Below are positions 28,582-36,752 of a stretch of 64,000 bases of DNA, piece after piece. The position numbers and the translations under genes are program-made. The stretch is from Pseudomonas azotoformans. GTDB taxonomy: Bacteria; Pseudomonadota; Gammaproteobacteria; Pseudomonadales; Pseudomonadaceae. The first letter of the stretch is position 1; each line of letters opens with the position of its first letter. The notes below the pieces were generated by a model. That model made no database searches, had not been told where the DNA came from, and was given only the letters and a program-made list of their open reading frames with translations. The stretch lies in contig NZ_LT629702.1 of NCBI RefSeq assembly GCF_900103345.1, forward strand, positions 6,053,501-6,117,500. Reading direction: 5' to 3'.

Positions 28582-28926
28582 ATGACAAACGAGCAGCAAG
28601 CGTTAGCGGAAATGCCTATCTGGCTGGTGATCGTACTGGCCCTGATCGGCGGGGTCTCCGGAGAAATGTGGCGCGCCGACAAGGAGGGCGCCCGCGGTTG
28701 GTCGCTGGTACGGCGCCTGGCGTTGCGGTCCGGGGCGTGCATGGTCTGCGGGGTCTCGGCCTTGATGCTGTGCTACGCCGCCGGCATGTCGATCTGGACC
28801 GCCGGCGCCATCGGCTGCCTCACCGCCATGGCCGGTGCGGACGTGGCCATCGGCCTTTATGAACGCTGGGCGGCCAAGCGCATCGGGGTCAATCAGGCCC
28901 CGACCTCTCGCCCGGATCAGCAGTAA
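28582..28926 (+). CDS. Tailocin holin
   Basis: Small membrane protein of 114 residues that should permeabilise the inner membrane so the endolysin reaches the wall. Three hydrophobic segments are visible: IWLVIVLALIGGVSG (13-27), the GACMVCGVSALMLCYAAG stretch (about 51-68) and AGAIGCLTAMAGADVAIG (about 73-90), as in class I holins. The tail is polar and ends TSRPDQQ. GGAGG precedes the ATG. It is the first gene of the operon, while endolysin and spanins are last, which frames the structural genes. Confidence 0.85.
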   Translation: MTNEQQALAEMPIWLVIVLALIGGVSGEMWRADKEGARGWSLVRRLALRSGACMVCGVSALMLCYAAGMSIWTAGAIGCLTAMAGADVAIGLYERWAAKRIGVNQAPTSRPDQQ

Positions 28927-28947
28927 CCGCTGCAAGGATGCAAGCAG

Positions 28948-29463
28948 ATGACACCTCTCGAAAAACCTTCGCAACTGCCCGTGGCGATTGGGGACGCGCT
29001 GAAGCGCGCGTTCCCACAGCTACGGGTCGGTAATCACCATGACTTTTCCGACACGGCCGACAAAACCGGCATCTTGATCAGCGTGGAGCGCAATGGCCCG
29101 GGCGTTCGCTCCCTCGCCGGGCGCAAGGCGCATGCCTTGTCGGTGTCACTCAGGGCCATGATTGCCAGCGGCTCGGCACCGTTTGACGCCTGCGACCTGG
29201 CCAGCCAATTGATGGACTTGGCCCTGGATAACCGCTGGGGTCTGCCGCCCGAACAATGCGACCTGCCCACTGCGATTGTCGCGGCACCTTCCGTGCTCAG
29301 CAGTGCGGAAACGGACTACGACACCTGGACTGTTTCCTTCACCCAAAACCTCTATCTCGGCCCGTCGCTGCTCGAAGATCCTACGGGCAAGGCGCTGTTT
29401 GCCTGCACCTGGGAAGTCACGAACATCGACGATCCCGACCAATACCGTCCGTTGCAGGAGTAG
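28948..29463 (+). CDS. Tailocin protein, possible tail terminator/completion factor
   Basis: A 171-residue soluble protein at the head of the structural block, the position held by PA0615 in the P. aeruginosa R-pyocin locus. The sequence is alpha/beta in character with SVERNGPGVRSLAGRKAHALSV near residue 50 and a C-terminal WTVSFTQNLYLG segment, reminiscent of tail terminator proteins that close tails. I do not see a diagnostic motif, so the function is inferred from position. It ends three bases before the gpV start. Confidence 0.55.
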   Translation: MTPLEKPSQLPVAIGDALKRAFPQLRVGNHHDFSDTADKTGILISVERNGPGVRSLAGRKAHALSVSLRAMIASGSAPFDACDLASQLMDLALDNRWGLPPEQCDLPTAIVAAPSVLSSAETDYDTWTVSFTQNLYLGPSLLEDPTGKALFACTWEVTNIDDPDQYRPLQE

Positions 29464-29466
29464 CCC

Positions 29467-30078
29467 ATGTTCGATGCATTGCTACGCATGCAACTGGGGC
29501 CGATCGTCGAGCGCCTGGCCGAAATGGAAGCCCAGCTTGAAGACCTGTATCGACGCGCAGAAAGCTTCTGCCGGATTGGCGTGTGCCAGGAGGTCGACCC
29601 TGCCAGCAATACCTGCAAGGTCAGTCACGGTGATCTGCTCAGCCCGGCGATTCGGTTTTTCAATCCGAGTGCGGGGGCGCAAACCGAGACCCGTATTCCG
29701 TCAGTGGGCGAACAATGCTTGTTGCTCAACTATGGCGGTGGGGAAGGAGGCTTGCAGTCTGTGGCCTTGTTCGGCCTCAACAGCAGTCTCTTTCCGCCCG
29801 TGTCCGACGTCGCTTCGTTGACGCGGCGTCGCCATCAGGACGGCACCCAAAGCGATTACGACGACGCCAGCCACACCTTCAATTGGGTCAACGGTCCCAC
29901 CACAGTCAGCGGCTCCCGCGAGCAGGTCGTCGTCAACGTCGGTGCAGCCAGCCTGACCCTGAACGCCCAGGGTATCACCCTGCAACTCGGTGCCAGTGGC
30001 GTGTTGCTGGATGCCGCCGGCGTGCATTTGAGCGGCCCAGTGGTGGACCACCAGGGCCGTATGATCAGCAGTGCATAA
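29467..30078 (+). CDS. Baseplate spike protein gpV
   Basis: Central spike of the contractile-tail baseplate, 203 residues. An OB-fold region (about 35-100: RIGVCQEVDPASNTCKVSHG, then SVGEQCLLLNYGGG) is followed by a repetitive beta-helix-like C-terminus (VVNVGAASLTLNAQ, LQLGASGVLLDAAG) that should form the membrane-piercing needle. An N-terminal coiled segment (RLAEMEAQLEDLYRRAE) fits trimer formation. The ATG starts three bases after the previous stop. Confidence 0.87.
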   Translation: MFDALLRMQLGPIVERLAEMEAQLEDLYRRAESFCRIGVCQEVDPASNTCKVSHGDLLSPAIRFFNPSAGAQTETRIPSVGEQCLLLNYGGGEGGLQSVALFGLNSSLFPPVSDVASLTRRRHQDGTQSDYDDASHTFNWVNGPTTVSGSREQVVVNVGAASLTLNAQGITLQLGASGVLLDAAGVHLSGPVVDHQGRMISSA

Positions 30079-30087
30079 GGATTTGCC

Positions 30088-30420
30088 ATGATCGGAATCG
30101 ATAGGAACACCGGGGCAGCCGTCGACGACTGGCTGCAATTCGTGCAGCGCGCCACCCGAGCGCTGACCACCCCCGTGGGTACTCGCCAGAAACGCCCGCT
30201 GTACGGCTCGTTGATCCCGCAACTGCTCGGGCAGAACCTCGGTGACGACCTGCTGATTCTCGCCCAAAGCCACGCCGCCCAGGCCTTCTACAACGCCCAG
30301 AACGGTATCGCCGACTTTCAGCCCCAGGTCATCGTCGCCACCCGCCAGGGCGCAGGTTTGTTGCTGCGCTTTGCCGGCACCTGGAAAAACCGCCAGCAAT
30401 CCTTCGAGGTCGTGACATGA
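30088..30420 (+). CDS. Baseplate wedge protein gpW (gp25-like)
   Basis: A 110-residue member of the gp25/gpW lysozyme-like baseplate family, a small wedge component that initiates sheath polymerisation. Visible family features are GTRQKRPLYGSLIPQLLGQN (about 31-50; the R-P-x-Y-G-S-x-L core) and a short C-terminal sheet. It overlaps the gpJ start by four bases. Confidence 0.88.
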   Translation: MIGIDRNTGAAVDDWLQFVQRATRALTTPVGTRQKRPLYGSLIPQLLGQNLGDDLLILAQSHAAQAFYNAQNGIADFQPQVIVATRQGAGLLLRFAGTWKNRQQSFEVVT

Positions 30421-31412
30421 GCATGTTGATACCCGGCCAGAACCAACTGGCCGAACCGGCCATCATCGCGGTCGATGAGTTCGAACCATTGCTGGCCGAG
30501 TTCAAGGCCTTCGTCGTTGATTACGTCGCCACCCGCGCACCGCAAAGCGCAGCCAAACTCAAGGTCAGCCTCGACAATGAAAGCGAACTGCTGACCCTGG
30601 CCCTGGAAGCATTTTGCGTGCGCCTGCAAACCCACGAGCGCAAGTACAACGCGCGCATCAAGCAGATGCTGGCGTGGTGGGCCACCGGCAGCAACCTGGA
30701 TGCACGCCTGGCCGATATGGGCCTGGAACGCCAGGTCCTCGACCCTGGCGACCCGGCCGCGTTCCCGCCGGTGCCGCCGATTCTGGAAAGCGACGACGAC
30801 GCCCGGCTGCGTTACTACCTGGCTCCTCACGCCCCGGCGGCGGGCTCGCGCATGCAGTATCGCCGCGAGGTGTTCACCCTGGGCGAGCGGCCATCGGTCA
30901 AGGTGCAAAGCGCCACGCCGGGCGTAGTGACCGTCAGCTACACCTTTGACCCGGACGGCTATGCGGCCCAGATCAAGGATGGTAACGGTCGGCGTACCGC
31001 CCCCGGCGAGGTGATGGTCACCGTGCTTTCCAGGGAAGGTGATGGCACGGCGTCCGCTGATTTGCTGGACGGCGTACGGCGACATTTCGCACGGCCCGAT
31101 GTAAGACCGGAAACCGATCTGGTTACCGTCCAGGGAGCACAGATCCAGCGCTACAAAATCCGCGTGATCGCCAAGATCAACGCCGGCCCGGATTCGGGAT
31201 TGACCCAGGTCGCTGCACAAAAACTGCTGCAAACCTACGCCGATTCCTGTCATCGCCTGGAAGGCCGCGTCGACCCAAGCTGGATCGACTACGCCATCCA
31301 CAGCGCTGGCGCGGTGCAACTGCAGATCCTCGAACCGCTGGAGCCGATTATCAGTACAGCGTTCCAGGCTCCGTATTGCACGGGCGTCGAGGTGGAGGTG
31401 CGTACGTTATGA
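30417..31412 (+). CDS. Baseplate assembly protein gpJ
   Basis: Baseplate wedge component of the P2 gpJ/Mu gp47 family, 331 residues. Recognisable features are the DYVATRAPQSAAKLKVSLDNES region, YNARIKQMLAWWATGSNLD and the repeated strands of the C-terminal half that pack around the hub. Start and stop overlap neighbours on both sides (30417-30420 and 31409-31412), showing translational coupling V-W-J-I. Confidence 0.92.
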   Translation: MSMLIPGQNQLAEPAIIAVDEFEPLLAEFKAFVVDYVATRAPQSAAKLKVSLDNESELLTLALEAFCVRLQTHERKYNARIKQMLAWWATGSNLDARLADMGLERQVLDPGDPAAFPPVPPILESDDDARLRYYLAPHAPAAGSRMQYRREVFTLGERPSVKVQSATPGVVTVSYTFDPDGYAAQIKDGNGRRTAPGEVMVTVLSREGDGTASADLLDGVRRHFARPDVRPETDLVTVQGAQIQRYKIRVIAKINAGPDSGLTQVAAQKLLQTYADSCHRLEGRVDPSWIDYAIHSAGAVQLQILEPLEPIISTAFQAPYCTGVEVEVRTL

Positions 31413-32038
31413 GTGCGCCTAAAGCGAGCCTGTTACCGGCCAACAGTTCACCGCTGGAAAAGGCGTTGGACTTGGGGTTTGGCACGTTGCTCGATCGGGT
31501 TGTGCCGCCGTTTCCTGAATTGATGGACCCGGCCCGAACTCCCGTAGCGTTTTTGCCCTACCTGGCGGCTGATCGCGCGGTCAACGAATGGAACACCAAC
31601 GCCCCTGAAGCCGAAAAACGTCTGACGGTAAAACTTGCCTGGCCCATCGCACGCCGGGCTGGCACCCGCCAAGGCCTGGAGAACGCGGCCAAGGGCTTGC
31701 AGTTGGTTCCTGAGGTTCGTGCCTGGTACGAACAGACGCCGCCCGGCGAGCCTTACAGCTTTTCCGTCCGGGCCTACATCGAACTGCCCTACAGCGAAGA
31801 AATCGACGCACGTCTCGACCGTCGTTTATCCGATGCCAAAAGCGAGCGCGACATTCTGTCTGTCTCTGTGGGCTTGAGCGCACTTGGTAGCCATAGCATC
31901 GGCGCCACCACGGTGTGCGGAGAGTTGACGACGATTTATCCGATAGTGGTGGCTGGGGTCGAGGCGTCTGGGAGTGCCTTTATGGTCCCAGGCCTCTACA
32001 CCGTCGAAATCACCACCCTTTATCCACAGGAGTTCTAA
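31409..32038 (+). CDS. Tail protein gpI
   Basis: P2 gpI-type baseplate protein, 209 residues, forming the wedge tip to which fibres attach. The region SLLPANSSPLEKALDLGFGTLLDRV at the N-terminus and FLPYLAADRAVNEWN and ARRAGTRQGLENAAKGL further on are typical of the family. The ATG at 31409 overlaps the gpJ stop as ATGA. The next ATG (fibre gene) follows the stop directly. Confidence 0.9.
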   Translation: MSAPKASLLPANSSPLEKALDLGFGTLLDRVVPPFPELMDPARTPVAFLPYLAADRAVNEWNTNAPEAEKRLTVKLAWPIARRAGTRQGLENAAKGLQLVPEVRAWYEQTPPGEPYSFSVRAYIELPYSEEIDARLDRRLSDAKSERDILSVSVGLSALGSHSIGATTVCGELTTIYPIVVAGVEASGSAFMVPGLYTVEITTLYPQEF

Positions 32039-34087
32039 ATGGCTGACTACTACACCCTGCTCACCAATGCAGGGATCGCTTATGAAACCGCCTGCAAGGC
32101 TGCAGGACTGCCAATCAAGCTGTCGCAAATCTCGGTCGGTGATGGGAACGGCGCCGTTTACAACCCCGCGGCGACGGCTACTGCGCTCAAGCGCGAAGTG
32201 TGGCGTGGGCCTTTGAATGCGTTGTTCCAGGATGCAAAAAATCCGAGTTGGTTGCTGGCCGAGGTAACCATCCCGCCAGAAGTGGGTGGTTGGTACGTAC
32301 GTGAGGCGGGGATTTGGACTGATACGGGCATTCTCTATGCGATTGTCAAATACCCCGAGTCGTTTAAACCCGTGTTGGCTACGTCGGGCTCCGGAAAAGA
32401 GTTCTACATCCGTTCGATTTTCGAAACGAGCAATGCTTCGGAGGTGAAGCTGCTAATCGATGACACGGTAGTCAAAGCGACGCGGGCATGGGTATTGGGT
32501 TATGTGGCTGATGAATTGACCAAGCTGGATAGCAAGCAGTCGGTTCGGCTGGCCACAACTGCGAATATGGTACTGAGCGGTGCGCAGCAAGTTGACGGTG
32601 TGGCTGCCGTGGCGGGCGATCGGGTTGGGGTCGTTCGTCAAGCTGCGACACAGGATAACGGGATTTGGGTCGTTGCTAATGGCCCGTGGATGCGCGCTAC
32701 TGATGCCGATAGCAGACAGAAAGTGACGCCAGGGCTGAGTTTTTTTGTCGAGGAGGGGGCGCAGAACGCTGGCACTACCTGGCAACTAATCACCAAGGCG
32801 CCGGTCGTGTTGGGTACTACTGCACTGGCCTTTGAGGCGGTGACTGGCAGAACTGGAGTGGGCGCTGGCACTTATCGTAGCTTGACTGTGGATAGGAACG
32901 GCCGCGTTATTGCGGCGACAAACCCGACGACGCTTGCAGAAAGCGGTATCACTGATGGCGTAACGAAGACTTTGCTTGCCGAAGCGATGGGCGGGGTAGT
33001 CTCTAAGAGTGGAGCCACGTTGTCGGGGGGCTTGACGCTGACAAACGGAACAGAGGACTCCCCAGAGTTTGGATTTAAGACGCCAAGCACGGAAGCCTAT
33101 TTTGATTTGTATAACAAAAATCTTCGATTTTTTGCGAGAAGTGACGGGGTTGACTCGACACCGTTTCTTCTAAATATTCCAAGTAAAGAAGCCTATGTGT
33201 TCGGTAGCGCTGTATGGAATACGACTAACTTCAATCCGGCGTCTAAAATAGAGGGTGACTGGGTTTCTACTGCGGGGCTTGCGTCTAATGACGAGAAGCA
33301 GCCGTATTTCAAAAGGAAGTCAGATGGTAAATTGTGCATGCTCCAGCCTACGCTTGGTTTTCAGCCCATACAGCAGGGCGGAGGGGTAGGGCAATCTACC
33401 AATAAAATCAGTATTGGTTGGTCCCCGCAAGGGCTTAAGGCAACTGTCGACAATCTTGACCTTGGACTTCTTTGGAACGAAAACAACTTTCGTCCTGCCG
33501 AATACATCAAGCTCGGAACCGCAGTTCCTGCTGGTTCGGCCCCCCAGTTTTCGAGCTTTCAGGTCGGCGCAATGGCTACCATGGGCGGCTCGTCAGGAGG
33601 GCTTGAGGTCAATAGCGGGCCCGCGAATGGTACCCCCTCTGCGGCTCTGATGCAGTTTCACCGTCCGGGTAGTTTCGGTGTCAATTTTGGTCTCGACACT
33701 GACAATCAATTGAAAGTTGGTGGATGGTCAATGGGGCAAGTGGCGCATACTATTTGGCACGCGGGTAACCGGCCTAAAGATACTGCACTGCTTTCCACCA
33801 ATGGATGGAGTAAAAATGCAGATACTGGCGAAATAAAGCAGTGGTTTGAATATGCACAGGGGGATTATCCCGCGTCATTAGTGCTTAACATCACGTGGCC
33901 TTTTCAATTTCCTAATCAAGTTATAAACGCTAAATTCAGTTTGAAAATGCCAAATGGTCAAACCCAATGTGCAACGCAGGTTTCATATTCTGGTGCGACT
34001 GTAACTGGCTGTACATTGCGCTTGGAAGAGTGGGGAGGTGCAATTCAAACAGGAATGGTGATAGTTATAGAGGTGAGGGGTGCCTAA
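32039..34087 (+). CDS. Tail fibre (receptor-binding protein)
   Basis: Long fibre of 682 residues that binds the target cell surface and sets the killing range. Residues 1-150 are the conserved DUF3751-type tail-attachment region (YYTLLTNAGIAYETACKAAG; VREAGIWTDTGILYAIVKYP). A middle part contains collar-like repeats (RSLTVDRNGRVIAA), and the C-terminal half is unlike typical fibres of neighbours. Base composition changes: from about 32900 the gene is clearly AT-richer, with rarer codons, than its 5' part and the rest of the operon, as expected for a diversified or exchanged receptor-binding tip. AGGAG lies just before the start. Confidence 0.88.
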   Translation: MADYYTLLTNAGIAYETACKAAGLPIKLSQISVGDGNGAVYNPAATATALKREVWRGPLNALFQDAKNPSWLLAEVTIPPEVGGWYVREAGIWTDTGILYAIVKYPESFKPVLATSGSGKEFYIRSIFETSNASEVKLLIDDTVVKATRAWVLGYVADELTKLDSKQSVRLATTANMVLSGAQQVDGVAAVAGDRVGVVRQAATQDNGIWVVANGPWMRATDADSRQKVTPGLSFFVEEGAQNAGTTWQLITKAPVVLGTTALAFEAVTGRTGVGAGTYRSLTVDRNGRVIAATNPTTLAESGITDGVTKTLLAEAMGGVVSKSGATLSGGLTLTNGTEDSPEFGFKTPSTEAYFDLYNKNLRFFARSDGVDSTPFLLNIPSKEAYVFGSAVWNTTNFNPASKIEGDWVSTAGLASNDEKQPYFKRKSDGKLCMLQPTLGFQPIQQGGGVGQSTNKISIGWSPQGLKATVDNLDLGLLWNENNFRPAEYIKLGTAVPAGSAPQFSSFQVGAMATMGGSSGGLEVNSGPANGTPSAALMQFHRPGSFGVNFGLDTDNQLKVGGWSMGQVAHTIWHAGNRPKDTALLSTNGWSKNADTGEIKQWFEYAQGDYPASLVLNITWPFQFPNQVINAKFSLKMPNGQTQCATQVSYSGATVTGCTLRLEEWGGAIQTGMVIVIEVRGA

Positions 34088-34089
34088 AA

Positions 34090-34752
34090 ATGAAAATATT
34101 CTATAGTTCAAAAGAAAATACGTTTTTCAATGAGGTTTTTCATGGTCCTCGCACTATCGAAGTGCCCGATCCTGAATGGCGCCGACCGATCGTGAAGATT
34201 CCCGATCCTGATTGGATTCGCCCAAGTAATGAAGTCCCTACCCTCGCGTGGGGTGGCGAATCGCAACCTGAAACTACCTTGGGACTGGACGTGGATGCTT
34301 TAGCCCCGATGATTGATGTGCCGGACAGCGGTGCCTCGGCACCTTTGATTGTTGTCCCTAACCCGCAGTGTTTGCTTCCTCCCGAGGCTGAGCTTGTTGA
34401 AATCTCTCAAGCTGAGCATGCCGAAATATTTCGCTTGCTGGCAATGGGTGGTTCGATTCTTGTGCCCGGAAAAAAAGGTCGTCCAAGCATTGCTCCTTCA
34501 CCCGAGGCTACTGCTGAAGAACTTGAAAGCCGAGAGCGTACTGCGCGCGCCCGGGCATTGCAGCTTACCGACCCGTTGATCGCGCGGCACCGTGACGAGT
34601 TGGAGGTCGAGCGCCCAACAACCCTGACTGCCGAACAGTACACGCTACTTCAGGGCTACCGACAAGACCTGCGTGATTGGCCTGAGTCGGGGCATTTCCC
34701 TCAAATCGGGTATAGGCCTGAACCGCCTACCTGGCTGGCTGAACAACTCTAA
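34090..34752 (+). CDS. Putative tail fibre assembly chaperone
   Basis: A 220-residue protein directly after the fibre gene (2-bp gap), where tailocins and P2-like phages carry the chaperone needed to fold and trimerise the fibre tip. The C-terminal part (about 150-220: RALQLTDPLIARHRDELEV, TAEQYTLLQGYRQDLRDWP) matches phage tail assembly chaperones. The N-terminal half is unusual: four copies of a short motif (V/I)P(D/N)P at residues 25, 37, 77 and 89, in two pairs each 12 residues apart, the first pair extended as VPDPEWRRP and IPDPDWIRP. Like the fibre tip, it is AT-richer than its neighbours. Confidence 0.7.
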   Translation: MKIFYSSKENTFFNEVFHGPRTIEVPDPEWRRPIVKIPDPDWIRPSNEVPTLAWGGESQPETTLGLDVDALAPMIDVPDSGASAPLIVVPNPQCLLPPEAELVEISQAEHAEIFRLLAMGGSILVPGKKGRPSIAPSPEATAEELESRERTARARALQLTDPLIARHRDELEVERPTTLTAEQYTLLQGYRQDLRDWPESGHFPQIGYRPEPPTWLAEQL

Positions 34753-34753
34753 T

Positions 34754-34781
34754 AACGGCCCTCACCGAAGGGGCGTTTTCT
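34754..34781 (+). terminator. Probable terminator after the fibre chaperone gene
   Basis: AACGGCCCT-CACCGA-AGGGGCGTT with one mismatch, followed by TTCTTTTC. Confidence 0.6.
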
Positions 34782-34811
34782 TTTCTGTTTCTCACTCTCT
34801 AATAACCCACT

Positions 34812-34834
34812 AAAACCGCGCTTGCGGTTTTTTT
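34812..34834 (+). terminator. Intrinsic terminator before the sheath module
   Basis: AAAACCGC-GCTT-GCGGTTTT followed by TTT: an eight-base stem with a tight loop, 19 bp before the next start codon. I see no convincing promoter between it and 34853. Confidence 0.8.
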
Positions 34835-34852
34835 ATGCCCGGAGATTCACCT

Positions 34853-35026
34853 ATGGCAAACCGCCAAACCTACACCGTCCTAATCCCATTCCCCACCGGC
34901 AACGGCCATTGGTCCGCCGTCGGCGAGGAACTGGAGCTGCTGGACGTCGAAGCATCCGCCCTGCGCACCGCCGGCCGCCTGGAACTGACCAGCGTCCTCA
35001 ACTCCACCCCCAAGAAGGCTGACTAA
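34853..35026 (+). CDS. Small tailocin protein preceding the sheath
   Basis: A 57-residue soluble protein two bases before the sheath gene. Small proteins at this position are common in contractile tail clusters, but the function is unknown. GGAG eight bases upstream supports the ATG at 34853; an in-frame ATG at 34835 has no such site. The sequence starts MANRQTYTVLIPFPTGNG and ends with a basic tail (STPKKAD). Confidence 0.65.
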   Translation: MANRQTYTVLIPFPTGNGHWSAVGEELELLDVEASALRTAGRLELTSVLNSTPKKAD

Positions 35027-35028
35027 CC

Positions 35029-36195
35029 ATGGCTGAGGTTCTGAACTTCGAGCACAACGGCATCACCGTAAATGCCACCGAATCCCCCGAGGCCATGGGT
35101 GGCCTGGGCGATAACGTGATCGGCCTGGTCGGCACGGCGCCGAAGGCGCATGCATCGATCCCGAAGAACGCGCCGTTTCGCATCAACAGCTTCACCACCC
35201 AGGCGCTGCTGGACCCTACCGGTACTGAGTCGGGCACGCTGTTCCACGCCGTGTACCAGATCCTCAAAGTGGTGAAGGTGCCGGTCTATGTGGTGATCGT
35301 GGAGGAGGGCGCCACCCCGGCTGACACGATCAACAATGTGATCGGCGGTGATGAGCCGATCACCGGTCGCAAGCTCGGTCTGGCCGCACTGGCCAGCGTG
35401 CCGGAAGACCTCACCATCATCGGCGCCCCAGGCTTCACCGGCACCAAGGCCGTGGCCGGCGAGTTCGCCGAGTTCGGCAAGCGCATCAAGGCCCGTGTGG
35501 TGCTGGATGGCAAGGACGCCAGCGTCGCCGACCAGGTGACCTACAGCGGCGAACTGGGTGGGGCTGACCTGGGTTTCGACCGTTGCCTGCTGGTGCACAA
35601 CATGCCATCGGTGTACTCCAAGGCGGCGAAGAAAAACGTATTCCTCGCGCCATCGTCCCTGGCCATCGCTGCACTGGCCAAGGTCAAGCAGTGGGAAAGC
35701 CCGGGTAACCAGGTGACGTTCGCCGAGGACGTTTCCCGCGTGGTCGAGTACAACATCCTCGATACCTCCACCGAAGGTGACCTGCTCAACCGCTACGGCG
35801 TGAGCTACTACGCCCGCACCATCCTGGGCGGCTTCTCGCTGCTGGGTAACCGCTCCATCACCGGCAAGTTCATCAGCTACGTCGGCCTGGAAGATGCGAT
35901 CAGCCGAAAACTGGTCAAGGCCGGCCAGAAAGCCATGGCCAAGAACCTCACCAAGTCCTTCATGGACCAGGAGGTCAAGCGCATCAACGACTGGCTGCAA
36001 ACCCTGGTCGCCGACGAAACCATCCCCGGCGGCAGCGTGTACCTGCACCCGGAACTCAACAGTGTCGAGAAGTACAAGAACGGCACCTGGTTCATCGTCA
36101 TCGACTACGGTCGCTACGCGCCGAATGAACACATGATTTATCAACTCAATGCCCGCGATGAAATCATCGAGCAGTTCCTGGAGGACGTTCTCTAA
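35029..36195 (+). CDS. Tail sheath protein gpFI
   Basis: Contractile sheath subunit, 388 residues, whose helical polymer stores the energy for driving the tube through the envelope. Family features: N-terminal FEHNGITVNATESPEAMGGLG, the GLVGTAPKA strand, and a C-terminal subtilase-like sheath core ending with ISYVGLEDAISRKLVKA and HMIYQLNARDEIIEQFL, the terminal strand that swaps between subunits. The last base of the stop is the first base of the tube gene start. Confidence 0.95.
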   Translation: MAEVLNFEHNGITVNATESPEAMGGLGDNVIGLVGTAPKAHASIPKNAPFRINSFTTQALLDPTGTESGTLFHAVYQILKVVKVPVYVVIVEEGATPADTINNVIGGDEPITGRKLGLAALASVPEDLTIIGAPGFTGTKAVAGEFAEFGKRIKARVVLDGKDASVADQVTYSGELGGADLGFDRCLLVHNMPSVYSKAAKKNVFLAPSSLAIAALAKVKQWESPGNQVTFAEDVSRVVEYNILDTSTEGDLLNRYGVSYYARTILGGFSLLGNRSITGKFISYVGLEDAISRKLVKAGQKAMAKNLTKSFMDQEVKRINDWLQTLVADETIPGGSVYLHPELNSVEKYKNGTWFIVIDYGRYAPNEHMIYQLNARDEIIEQFLEDVL

Positions 36196-36701
36196 TGTTT
36201 ACCAACCGAGTCAGACAGGCCATCGCGGCCACCCTTCAAGGCCTGCCGTTGTCCGCGACGGTAGAGGAATTCACTCCGCCGAAGATCGAGTTCGACATGG
36301 AACCCATGTCCGGCGGGCGCTTTATCGCCGAGGAAATGGCCAAGAGCGGCAAGGTGCTCAATGCCAAGTTGATCCTGCAAGGCGCCGGCCCGGAAATCAT
36401 GCTGGCCCTGGGTGTGCGCCTGGGTGACGACATCCTGCTGAACGTGCGCGAAGCCGGCCAGGATCAGGACGGCAAGACCTATTTCACCTACCACACGGTC
36501 GGCGGCAAGCTCAAATCCCTGGAGGAAGCGAAGCTGAAAATGGGTGATAAGGCACTCACCACCCTGGAGCTGTCCTGCCGCACTTACAACCGCCTGGAAA
36601 ACGGTATTCCGGTCATCGACATCGACGTACGTACCCAGAAGTTCGTGCTCAACGGCGTCGACATCCTCGGCGATGCGCGCCGCGCCGTGCTGATGCCGTA
36701 A
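36195..36701 (+). CDS. Tail tube protein gpFII
   Basis: Inner tube subunit, 168 residues, which polymerises as hexameric rings inside the sheath. Typical segments are PPKIEFDMEPMSGGRFIAEEM and KLKSLEEAKLKMGDKALTTLELSC, followed by the C-terminal VRTQKFVLNGVDILGDARRAV. Start overlaps the sheath stop (36195). Confidence 0.93.
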   Translation: MFTNRVRQAIAATLQGLPLSATVEEFTPPKIEFDMEPMSGGRFIAEEMAKSGKVLNAKLILQGAGPEIMLALGVRLGDDILLNVREAGQDQDGKTYFTYHTVGGKLKSLEEAKLKMGDKALTTLELSCRTYNRLENGIPVIDIDVRTQKFVLNGVDILGDARRAVLMP

Positions 36702-36752
36702 TGCCCCGGGGGCGGGCGTGCTCGCCCCCATACTTCACCAAGGAGCTGTCCC

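Noticed and set aside
34835..34852. Upstream ATG for the small protein before the sheath
   Set aside because: This ATG lies directly after the terminator T-run and has no ribosome site, whereas ATG 34853 has GGAG eight bases upstream.
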